Source of the DNA: Buxus sempervirens
Taxonomy: Eukaryota > Streptophyta > Magnoliopsida > Buxales > Buxaceae
Length of the DNA: 64,000 nucleotides
Reading direction: 5' to 3'
NCBI GenBank assembly: GCA_947561395.2
Contig: OX387195.1
Location: 1,371,501 to 1,435,500, forward strand
The notes under the pieces were generated by a model. That model saw only the letters and a list, made by a program, of their open reading frames with translations, made no database searches and was not told where the DNA came from. The first letter of the stretch is position 1. Each line of letters starts with the position of its first letter. A program made the translations under genes and the position numbers. Positions 44,766 through 56,700 of this stretch are shown here, piece after piece.

Positions 44766-45455
44766 GGAATCAGGGCATGACACAAATAGAGAGGGGTTTT
44801 GTCTATTCGTGAGATAGAGGGGTGGATTTTTGTAAATTTAAAAGATTTAAATAGCATTACTGATATTTTAAGAACTTTTAAAGGAAGGGTTTGTTGGAAG
44901 GCTACACTAGGCCTTAATTTTTCCTAAAATTATTTGTGCATAATTATGTAGAGTCGGAGTGCAACAGAGTCAGTAGTCGATTTAGTTCAAGTTCTCAATG
45001 CCATTGTCCATGCGGGCAATATTATCTTCTCAAGTTGCTGACGATCCATGGACTCATATTCACGTCGGCTTAGGCTTATAATGTCATTCAGTTCTATACG
45101 TATTCCTATGAATCACAAGACACAAAAAGCCCGTGAGTAAATAAAAGACTACTTGGAATGAATGGGGAATTGGGATTTAACCCTGCTTTAAAACCACAAT
45201 CTGCGTCATATATGATTATATGTGATACATGACACACATCTCACATCATCAACATGAACTTTTAATTCGGGTAATATAAAAGATGCAAATCGAATCTTGG
45301 GAAGCTGTGTTAGCCCTTTCTAGAAAGACCTGAACCTCTATAAATAGAGAATTATTCTAGCAAGAAAACATGAAAGGTGCAAGATCATTTGCTTCTTGCA
45401 GAGCTTGAAAGTAGGCAGCTTGCATTTTCGAAGTCCTTGCGCTCTGCCGGTGACA
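44766..45455. other. Spacer downstream of the lumazine synthase gene
   Basis: No gene recognised. Part of it should be the 3'-UTR of the minus-strand gene. A plus-strand CCTCTATAAATAGAG near 45333-45347 looks like a promoter TATA region but no gene follows it. Confidence 0.45.
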
Positions 45456-45497
45456 TTATTTCTTCAAATGGTGCTCAAACAGTGATGCCATCTCGAT
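45456..45497 (-). CDS. Lumazine synthase last exon
   Basis: 14 codons encoding [13 protein letters not shown] plus stop TAA (45458-45456). The acceptor is TTGGGGTGCAG. Joins in phase 0 to ALTA of the preceding exon. Confidence 0.93.
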   Translation of the reverse strand: MEMASLFEHHLKK

Positions 45498-47684
45498 CTG
45501 CACCCCAAGTAAACAACCATGAAAATACGCGATTCAATTGAAAGACAACCAAATCATAACACATGATATCCCTGTTTCTTTACACACCATGGAGAACTAT
45601 TAATTCCAATAAGGGAAACAGACTCTAGATTAAAATGGTTAGAGCTAAAAAAATTTATAAAATCTTGGCAAATAACTGATCGTTAAATGGCGGGTCACTT
45701 GTCACATACATGATGCTTTCAAATTTTGAGTATTGGGAACAGTGGGGACTCAAGAACGTCCTTCAAGAGCCTTAATCGTGTCATCATTGCTCAAACTTGG
45801 AAGAAAATAATCTTTGAATCACGTTAACAAAGAGTGTGTGGGTTAGCTCTACGGATATATATATATATATATATATATATCTCTCTCTATAAAAGAAATC
45901 CAGATTTTGAGTGTGGGGGTGTGTGTGTAACAGTTTAAACTGTTTCCACATTTTGATTCTGAAATTTTGAGTCTGAATTTTATTATGATATTTTGATCTC
46001 AGATTAAAGTGTGTATCAACTGAACTGATTGTTCATAGATTTTGACTGATAGAAATGCATGTTAGGTTTCTATCTTAGCCTGTCCATCCCAAAAGAACTA
46101 ACCTGGTTTACATATCTAGCTTTCAACTGATCAAACCTCAAAATGGCCTAAACTAGTTTTTGATAATCAAAACAAGATCGAACAAGGCAGAAAATATTTC
46201 TTTTTTCAACTGAGACTTTTTGATAGGAGCACCAAAACCACTCAGTAACAAGCCACCCTGTATGAAGTTTAAATTAACTTACAGCTGTCAGAGCAGCCTC
46301 TGCACCCTTGTTTCCGGATTTGCCACCTGCCCGATTTAAGGCCTGTCATTACCACCAAATACATGCATTATATCTTGGTATAGTATGTTAGATTCAGAAC
46401 TCGAAAATTTGGAATGTAAATGGAAAGAATCCATTTCCTCTACAAGGTTCGCTTGACCATTAGAAAAGGTGAAAAGTTCCATATACACCAAAAACTTAAA
46501 ACTGGAGTCAGAAATAATCGATCAAAAACCAAATAATGAAAACTCCGCTAATTCTAATTTGTGGAGAATCCAATAAGTACAGGAAAATAAATCCAAGTCA
46601 TAGTTATACCTGATCCATGCTATCACATGTTAGAACACCAAAAATGCATGGAACTCCTGCAATATAACAAAGAAAAAAGACCACCTTGAATTCATTTGTC
46701 AACCAAACCTATGTTGATTTTGGAGATAACTGTATAACAAAAAGTAAACTGGCCAAAATTGTTTAATATAATATGTAAAGACATGTAATGAATTTCTATC
46801 ACAGAGTTGTGAGCTTTCAACACATCAAATCCTTCGGCCATACAAGCCAGTTGTTGTGAAATTACTAGATGGCCTGCCAACATTGAAACATCTGGGCTGA
46901 TGGGGACTGAGGATCTGTTTTCATTGCTGATGGAAACTTTTAAGACACCTAAAACCTTATATTTTCTTCATTAGACAATATAAAAAAATAAATTATGGAC
47001 ACAACTACAACTGTTTCTCAACAACAACGCAAACTTCAGCATTTTCTTCAGAGAGAGGAAAAATTAAAAAACAATTCTCTTCATAAGTTGCTAATTTTCT
47101 CTGTTTCTTGTCATTTAGGGTGGATTTGGAACCTTGGATTTTGGGGAGAAAAACAAAATAAAAGAAAAATTAAAGAGAAAAGAAAAGAAAATAAAGTATT
47201 TTCTCTTGTTTGGTTGGGCAGAGAAAATTAAGAAGAAATTTGTCAATAAATCATTTTCTGTTATTTGGTTATACACAGAAAAAATAAAAAAGAAACCACG
47301 CAATTAACCCAAACCTAGAGCTACTCTCTATCCATTTTTTGAAAACCCCAACCCCATCAATGGAGTCTTATAGTATCCAATAGGAAGTGGCACTTCAATG
47401 AACCCATTATTCTTGCTTTTGCCAATTCTCATTGTATCCGGTTACAGCTCCCAAACCAAAATTGAAGTAAACAGAAATACCAAAGCACATTGGTCAACAC
47501 CATTCTGAAGAACTGCTGCTGAGATTCATCTACAAAGAATATTTGCAAATCCCCTCTCAAACTAATCATACTTTTCCCTCCATGAGTAAATAAGGAAAAT
47601 GAAATACCCCCAACAACAAGTATGGGTCAATCATGGGCAAGACCTTCAAGCATCTTCTTAAAATAAACCCTCCAACAACCCAAC

Positions 47685-47725
<41 letters not shown>

Positions 47726-50700
47726 GTACACAAACTTTGGCAACCAAAGTCTGAAGGTCAGTCTTTTAAAATGCCACCATGAACAAGAACCCAATAGCAA
47801 AGAGAAAGGTCTGGGTCGCTGGAATCATGGGGCGTTTGGGGTGGTTCAACCATTATTGGAGCTTTGTTGCCTTGTGGGAGAATGTTGGGATTGCAAATTT
47901 GAGCAACAAAATCAAAACACAGTTGACTCATGGGTTTATTGCCAATTCACAAATGTCAAATAATCGAAGGAGGCTGGAGATAATTCTCTGGATGTCATAG
48001 GTCGGTCAAGGAGCTTTGCCAACCAGAGTTCTTCAAAATCGCCGGTGTCTTAGGGCTCATGTGCACACATAGGGCTGGCTGCGACAAAGAAAGAAAAGAA
48101 GAGGACAAGACTTGGTTGGTCAAGGAGGAAGTTGTTGCAGGAGTCTCTCTATTTCTTTTCTCTCAAAATCTCTAAGTCTTTTATGAGAAAATTTTTAGCA
48201 CACAAAACAAAATGAATGGTTTGATACAAGGCATATCTAAAGTTGAAAGGAATATTATAAGAGACGATATAAATGGTCATTTAGGAGATGATAGTGATGG
48301 TCATAATAGAATCCATGGAAGAAGAGGCTTTGGTCAAAGGAAGGAGATGGGAAGATCAGTCCTTGAGTTCACAGTGGTATATAACCTTGCTTTAGCAAAA
48401 CCTTTTTCCAAAAGAGAATTGAACATTTGGTGACTTTTAAAACTGAATCAAATTGGAGTCAAATTGACTTTTTCTTTCTTAGAAAGACTAAACTAGTTAC
48501 TTGTAGAGACTGCAAAGTTATTCTAGGCGAGAGTTTAGTTTCACAACATAGATTAATGGTGAGGGATATTTGTCTTAAAAAGTGGGAGAAAAAAATAAAT
48601 ACATTAAAAGAAACCCCAAAAATAAAATGTTGGAAGTTGAAAGGAGAAAATTCAGTAATTTTTAAGAAAAAGTTAATGAAGGAGGCCATTTGGGACCTTA
48701 TAGGTGATCCGACTAGGATGTGGAGTGAAATGGCCAATTGCATCATAAGACTTCGAAAAGAAGTATTAGGAGAATTACAAGGTAGTATTCCAGTTCATAG
48801 GTAAACTTGGTGGTGGAATGATGTAGTCCAAGAATCTATCAAAGAGAAAATATTTTATTTTAAAATTTGGCGAAAGAGTAAAATCGAAGAAAACTTAGAA
48901 AGATATAAAAATGTTAAAAAAGAAACTAAGAAGAAAGTGAAGTTAAAACCATGTCTATGACAACTTATATGATAAGTTACCTACTAAAGAAGGTGAAAAC
49001 TTTATTTATAAATTAGCAGTATTTAGAGAGAGGAAAACAAAGGAATTAGTGAAAATTCAAGAGTTATGGTGAAAGGTGAGGATATTAAGGAAAGGTGGAA
49101 AGAATATTTTATGAAATTATTAAATGAAGACGGTACATAGAGATTTGGATTTTTCATGGATGATAGCAGTAATGAAACTAGAGAACAAACCTATATTCGT
49201 AGGGTTCAAGTTGAAAATAAAAGTTAAAGATACTCTAGTCAAAATGAGAATAGGAAAAGCCTTGGGCCCAGATGGCATCCTTCCAGAGGTGTGGAAGTGC
49301 ATGGGAGATATTGATATATTTTGGTTGACTAAATTATTTAATGAAATTAAGGATTGGGAAAATGCCAAATGCTTAGAGGATTAGTACAATAATACCAATA
49401 TATAAGAATTAGAGAGACGTACAGAAGTGTGCAAATTATAGTGGCATTAAACTTATAAGTCACACTATGAAATTGTGAGAAAGAGTGTCCAAACATAGAT
49501 TAAAAATAATAACTAGAGTGATAGAAATGGTTATGGAGGTTTGGTGAGGAAAACAAGTCATTGTGGCATAGAGTTATCACAGCCAAATACGGCGTTCATA
49601 AAAATAGATGGGATATAAAAATTCTAACATGAACTTTCAACATTGTAGTCCTTGGAAAGCTATCTCCTCTCTCGCTTCTCTTTTCGTCCTTTTGTTAGTC
49701 ATTCTTCACGCAGGATCTTCTATATATTTTTCGGAAGATCTATGGTGGGGAGACTCTTCGCTATCCAATAATATTTAAGACTGTTCATATTGAGGCTGGT
49801 CATGGAACCCTTTTGTGTCAGATATCTCTCTTGGTATTCCATAGGTTTGCAATGGAATCTTAAGTTTTGTCGTGGTCTTAGGTCCTTGTAGATGGAGGAC
49901 CTTGGTCTTATGTTCGATGATCTATGCCATGTAATCATTAATCCTCAAATTCTGATACCCATAGGTGGACTCTATCCCTCCATGATTCATTAATCCTCAA
50001 GTTCATTTTTTAAATCCTTGTGTACCAAACCATCTTTCGTAGCTCCCTTTTCTCCCTTTTTTCTATGGCATATTCCGGCCCCTCCAAAAGTTTTGGCCTT
50101 TCTTGGACTGCACTGTAAAATGGGATTAACACTATGGATCTCCAGAAAAGAAGAAAATTCCTGTCTATTTCCCCCAATGCTTGCAATCTATGCTTCAAGA
50201 ATGGAGAGGCAGTGGATCATATATTTATCCACTATGAGGAGGTGAATTTATTCTGGTCATATTTTCTTGGTTTGATGGGGGTAAGCTGGGTAATGCCTAG
50301 AACACTACCTGATTTTGTAAAACAGTGGAGATTACCGTTTTTGAAAAGAAAAGGCAGGTTGCTGTCTAATGCTTATGTCGCTGCAACAATATGGGTGGTG
50401 GGGCTAACAAGTTTAGGGGGAGGTGTAGTGAATGAGGATAGTGGATAATATTATTGCCTTAGCATTGGTGTGGATCTGCTTAAGAAAGGAGTTTAATCAT
50501 ACAACAGCAATAGATGCGTCGAATAATCTTGTTACAGCCATGGATATAGACAGATGATAATGAGTTTTGGTGCCGGTTTCTGTATCGATCAATCCGTTTT
50601 CAACAAGGCCAATACAGATGATAAGATCTCAATAAGTTAGTATCGAAATAAAGGAAAAGAAAAGAAATGACCGAAAATTTAAAAATAAAAAAACACGCGC

Positions 50701-53700
50701 ACGCACACACAAAAATAATAATCTTTGAATCACTAACCTAATTTCAGGAAAAAATAAAAGAACAAAAAGAAAGAAAGAAAACAAATGGGACATCAGCTTA
50801 TTTTAGTTTAGAATATATTAGCATTTTTTCTTTTCAAAATAAATGGTTTACTTTCCAATTTTAGTCTAAATTAAGATTTATGATTAAATTATGGATTATT
50901 ATAAATAACAAGTTCAACATGTTAATATATCCATTACCTGTAAGGAACAATATATAATCAATTTCAAGATATATAAGCATACCAGTTTATTGCCACATTG
51001 ATAAAATTATTTTTCAGTGTATGTGTATGTAACATTTAAAAAAAAATGTTAATTTACCATATTTTTATTTTAAGTAACGTTTGCATCTAAATAACCACTC
51101 TTTTCCAGGTGTATCAATCACATAGACATCTTTTGCAGGATTTTTACATGTACTCAATATTATCAGATTTTAGACTGAGTGGCAGGTTATCTTGAAATGA
51201 TATTTTGATTCACGCTATAAATACATCATCTGTATTGTCCCTTTTAAAAGTAATTTTATATATATTATCCATTTAAATCCTTAAATCTTCTGAGTGGTTC
51301 CTGGCCGACATGTTACCAACAAAAATATTCTAACAGAAATTTGAAGAACGCCATATCAAAATTAGAACCAAGCTAGGATGTTTTTACTTTTAGGCGCTTT
51401 CTAACTAATTTTGCATGTAATTTTCTTATTTGTTGCCAGTTTCTAGCTTGCTTTTATGGCTTCCTCTAGCTAGTCTTCCATTCCTAGCTCTTTCAAATAC
51501 AATTCGTGTACATAAAGCTTGCCAATATAAGCGAAACTTCCAGGCTGAAAGGTATCTTCGCAAAGGGAAGTTTAAAACCCAACGGAGGGTCCTATAGCGT
51601 CATGGGCCCTTTGAAAGTGCCAAAAAACGATAAAATGGTGACCGGCCAAATAAAATTGAAGCAGCCAACCTTTATTTTTTTACAGCTAAAATGCTAAAGC
51701 AATATATTATTTAAATTGTAAAATATGGGATACACAGAAAATGAAATAAGGAAATAAATAATCACAGAAGATAGGAGTGAATTGGGAAGAGAGACCTGAT
51801 TTCAAGCCTGCTGATAGTATTCAAGATGCAGCAGAATTAGCAACAGCATCATAATGAGAAGTATCACCTCTTATCTACTGACAGAAGAAGTCTACTGTCA
51901 TCTGTATTGTTCCTTTTAAAAGTAATTTTATATATATTATCCATTTGAATCCTTAAATCTTCTAAGTGATTCCTGGCCAACATGTTACCAACAAAAATAT
52001 TCTACCAAGAACTTGAAGAACACCATATCAAAAGTAGAACCAAGCTAGGATGTTTTTACTTTTAGGCACTTTCTAACTAATTTTGTATGTAATTTTCTTA
52101 TTTGTTGCTAGTTTCTAGCTTGCTTTTATGGCTTCCTCTAGCTAGTCTTCCATTCCTAGCTCTTTCAAATACAATTCATGTACATAGAGCTTGCCAATAT
52201 AAGCAAAACTTCCAGGCTGAAAGGTAACTTCACAAAGGGAAGTTTAAAACCCAACGGAGGGTACTTCTGTGTCTCATATCCATACGGCCTATAGCTTCAT
52301 GGGCCCTTTGAAAGTGCAAAAAAACTATAAAATGGTGACTGGCCAAATAAAATTGAAGCAGCCAACCTTTATTTTTTACAGCTAAAATGCTAAAGCAACA
52401 TATTATTTAAGTTGTACTATATGGGATACACAGAAAATGAAATAAGGAAATAAATAATCACAGAAGATAGGAGTGAATTGGGAAGAGAGACCTGATTTCA
52501 AGCCTGCTGATAGTATTCCAGATGCAGCAGAATTAGCAACAGCATCGTAATGAGAAGTATCACCTCTTATCTACTGACAGAAGAAGTCTGGTATTACGTT
52601 ATGGAACATGCAAAAGTATATAGCACATAAAGATTAAGAGAAATAAAAAGACAAAAAAGAAAAAGGTCACAATTAGCTCCAATTATGACCTGTCATGCCA
52701 AACCCCTACGCTGTGTTATATTCATCAATAAATTTTCTAATGATGATTTACTATCACCAAAAAAAAGGCAAAGAAGAAGCGGAGAATAAAAAAAAGTTGA
52801 ACTTGTAAGAGATTGTAAACAAATCCGATACTGCCTAACATATCTTTATATTTCTTTTCAACTAATAGGTAGCCCGACCCCACCACCCCCCCCCCCCCCC
52901 CCCCCCCCCCAGAAAAAAAAAAACGAAGACAAGGCAAAAAATGTAGAACTAACCTGAAGTTCAACTCATGAGAGGGGATAAGCAATTCAAGGATGGAAGA
53001 GGAGTAAAGCCCATCTACATTCTAAAGTAGTTTAGGGAATTTAGAAATTATTAACAGTTTTTTAATTGAGTTGGCATTTAAAGATAAAAACTATTAACCA
53101 TAATATCAGCAAAATCAAATTTGATGTACCCTTTCAAGTAGTTTGAAATTTTGAAATATCCAACTGTTAATTAACTGGGTTATTAGAATTTAAAATAGTT
53201 TGAGGAATTTATGAAGATAGACTGTTGATGAACCATTAATACATTTATCTATTTATATTAATTAACAATTTAAAATTACAAAAAGAAATATCATGTGAAG
53301 AGAAGGTAGCGTTGGAATTGAGAATTAGACAATACCTACATACAAAAATCTACACTTATTGATACAATAGTTTTATCAATACCCGCTCCAATATAAAGGA
53401 TGCTCTTGCATATTGCATTTGAGAAGAAATTCACTTTGAGACTGTTAAAATTAGTGTTTACAATTTCGGTTTCACGCCTTTTTTTTTTTAGTTTGCGATG
53501 TGTTTGCAGGAAGAAAATCGCTGATTTGCATTTCTTGCGATTTTTCTCAGCATGCCGGCTAAACGAGGCGGCGTGCTGAGCGAAACAGGGAGGAAACACA
53601 AATTTCTTCCATTTTGATTGGAGATTTTTAGCGATGTCCAGCGAAACAGAGCCGCATGCCGACAAAATTTGGTGAAACTTCCCCAAATTAAAAAGACTCA

Positions 53701-56700
53701 TAGTTTTTGTCTTTGTTGATTTTTCTAGCGTTCCAAATTTTCATTTCGTACCCTGGGCTGCCGCCCATCGGCACCGAAACTTAAAACCTTGGTTAAAATA
53801 TCGCAATATGTCCCCCAATAAATCATGTTTCCTAACAAAGCACAAACATAGTTTTAAATATTCTAATATATCTATCAGCATATCATATTGCCTAGTCTGC
53901 ATATAAACCCATCAATTAAAATAAAGTTTACCCCTTTTCCCCGATATCTCACCTTAACCTAAACTCACTTTTGTCTCAATCTAAATACCCCACCCCCCCC
54001 CAAAAAAAAACCCAAAAACCCTGGGCCTCACGGAAAAAAGACAAAAAATGAAAAAGAACTCATTTTTTTCCAAAATATCTTATTTATGATCCATTGCATA
54101 AAAGGTTTGAATAATTTCCTTTTGTTATGTGGTTATATGTAGGCATCAAGCACTAAAAGAGCAATTTCAATCTTTTCCAATTTGCATTAAAAAAGTAGGT
54201 ACTTAGAGGAAAAGTTGCCAAAACTGTAAGGTACTTAAAAAAGTAAGCCTTCCTCATCCCCTCCCTCCTAGAATATGGAGGGGATGAGGAAGGCTTCCTT
54301 GCTTTTACTATGGATGGGTTTGCTGTTTAGAATTGTATCTTTTTGGTACACTGTCTGTGTACCATAAACCATGTTTTCTTTTACTCTATTATTAATATAT
54401 TGATACTGCTTACTGATCAAAAAAAAAAAGGAAAAGTTGCCAAAACTGTTTATTGACTTTTCTTGTCTATTGTACAACTGTCTCATTCAATTATCTCTCT
54501 CTGTGTCTCTCTACTTTCTTTCCTAGTAATCTCTAGAACCCATGTTCAATAAAATGGCATCATATTAGTAAGATTTACAAGTGATCCTTTGATCACATGA
54601 TTCCTCTTATTGTGTCGACTTATAGGAACATGAAAACCCCAGGATTCTGGTCACCTCCCATTCTAAACTCTTTTGTTTTTACTTTGGTTGGTTTGATGGT
54701 TTTTCCACCCATTAATGGTGCCAATGGTACGGGAGTTACTTTTTGGTGTAGTTAGACTTGACCACCGTTTTTAGATAGAACATTTTCGATATTGAAATTG
54801 CGATTATTAAGTTCCTCTAGAAGATGTATTGATACTATTCAGATGTAGCTAAACTCATGGACCAAGTTTTGGACATGGTTGGAATTCTTTTTTGTTTTCA
54901 TGGTGATTTATCTTGGAAGATTGAAGATCTATGATGGAGAATAAATCACCTGCATCTAAATCAAAAACTTCCACCTATACTCTAATCTTATTTACCAGTT
55001 AATTCTCTTGAACGAAATGAAAGTATTCATGCGAAGATGCAAAAATTATGACCTTGTTATTGGATTGCGGAGGATCCCAAAAATATGTCTCATTGATTTC
55101 ATGTGATACATCAAATGAACTGATCATCCATGAATGACTTTGAAAATGTATCAATTGTCCATCTTACAGTGTAATGCTCTCATTTGGATAATGGTACTAA
55201 GCCAAATGGTAGATAAATTTCAAGATATATATCTCTGTATCATCCTAGGACTTTGATTATGTATCTTATTTAAGTCCATATCTGCAAGAGCCCAACTTTA
55301 GTGTAGTAGCACTCATAGTATCCTAAAAATAAATCTGTAGTTTGCATATGATCAATCCAAGCCACGGTTTCAAAAAATTATATAAAGGCTAAGACGGAAA
55401 AAGATATACGATGTTAAACTTCCAAATATAAATTTGCATAGATTACTTCTACAAATTTGATGCAAGCTAGGAATATTATGTATGCCCCTCAAAATGATCC
55501 AGTTGGTACAGGACATGCCAAACAAGAAAATTTTCACTTTAATATGCATCAATGTCTTTCAATGATGGATTGACCATGACTGAAAAGCCTTTAAAACATT
55601 TCTTTCTAGTTTATTTATTAGTAGATTAAAACAAGGCAACATGCATTTTACTGTTTTCTTTTATTTGATGGACAACAGATCACTTGAAGATAAAGGGGAA
55701 AAACAAAAAGGAAAGAAGAAAATCTTGGGGGGTGGGAGTGGTGAGGGTATCAGATTATGTTACACAAAAAGAAAAATACATAAAAAATAAACAAGAACAA
55801 AAACAAACAAAGGAAAAGCTCGGCTTTTGAACTGCCTTTTATTGGTATTTATTTGGAGATTATTCAGCCGAATCCCAATATTCGTATCCAAATTTTGGAG
55901 ACTTGTCAACTGAGTCCCTATATCCTAAGTTTTAGGAGTCAAGTGGATCCGACTATTAGACACATACCTGCACCCAACACTTGTACCCAAGTCCATATAA
56001 CATAGGTGTCAGAGAGAAAGAGGACAAATCTGTAAGGGAAAGGAATTTCCTATGCACAAAATTAGCCCTCGTACCACATCCAATTTCCAAAGTGCTTCTA
56101 AGGGTGTTGGAATGCATGAAGAAACTTTATTCATGCAACAATAAAGCAAAAAAAGTAAATAGATTAGGTGTCATTCGGTGTACATTCTAGGAAATCATTC
56201 TGCGGCTTGTAATAAGTTCTAGCCATTAGAATGAACTTTTAGAACAAAAAAAATAAGTAATAGAATTTTATTGTATAAAAAAGGGGGAAGACATAAAGAG
56301 AAAGAGAAGACTACAACTAGAGAGAAAGAATGGTGCCAAAAGCATGAAGGCACCACTAAGACTAGAAGATATTAGAATGAGTTCTAGATGATGGATATAC
56401 AAGTGTTTGGTCAGGTGCCAGAGAAAATGACAACGATGAAATCCCATTCTTACAAACTCACCCTCCACCTCATCTAGTGGGCATTTTGGATTAATAACTC
56501 ATTCAAAAGACTAGTTATTTGATCTCGTTTAATGAACTAGTATGCCATTTGGAGTTAAGTTTGGGAACTAATTTCAGGGCTTGAAATGAGTTATAATAGT
56601 TAGAATAAATTCTAATTGGTAAATGGTCATTTGGTTGCGTGCAGGAGAATGAGTTCTCCCAAAACGAGAACGAGAAGAAGTCCATTCCAATTGAGTCACC

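Larger units (their letters stand above)
51227..52588 (-). repeat. Tandem duplication of about 0.67 kb containing a lumazine synthase exon
   Basis: Unit 1 is 51227-51893 and unit 2 is 51899-52588. Both start at a CATCTGTATTGT.CCTTTTAAA motif and end at ACTGACAGAAGAAGTCT. Identity is high by eye. Unit 2 has about 24 extra bases near 52265-52290. Each unit includes the 79-nt exon and intron sequence on the downstream side. Confidence 0.93.

Noticed and set aside
47779-48000. 73-codon plus frame
   Set aside because: Unrecognised; sits antisense in a lumazine synthase intron beside LINE relics, with no supporting signal.
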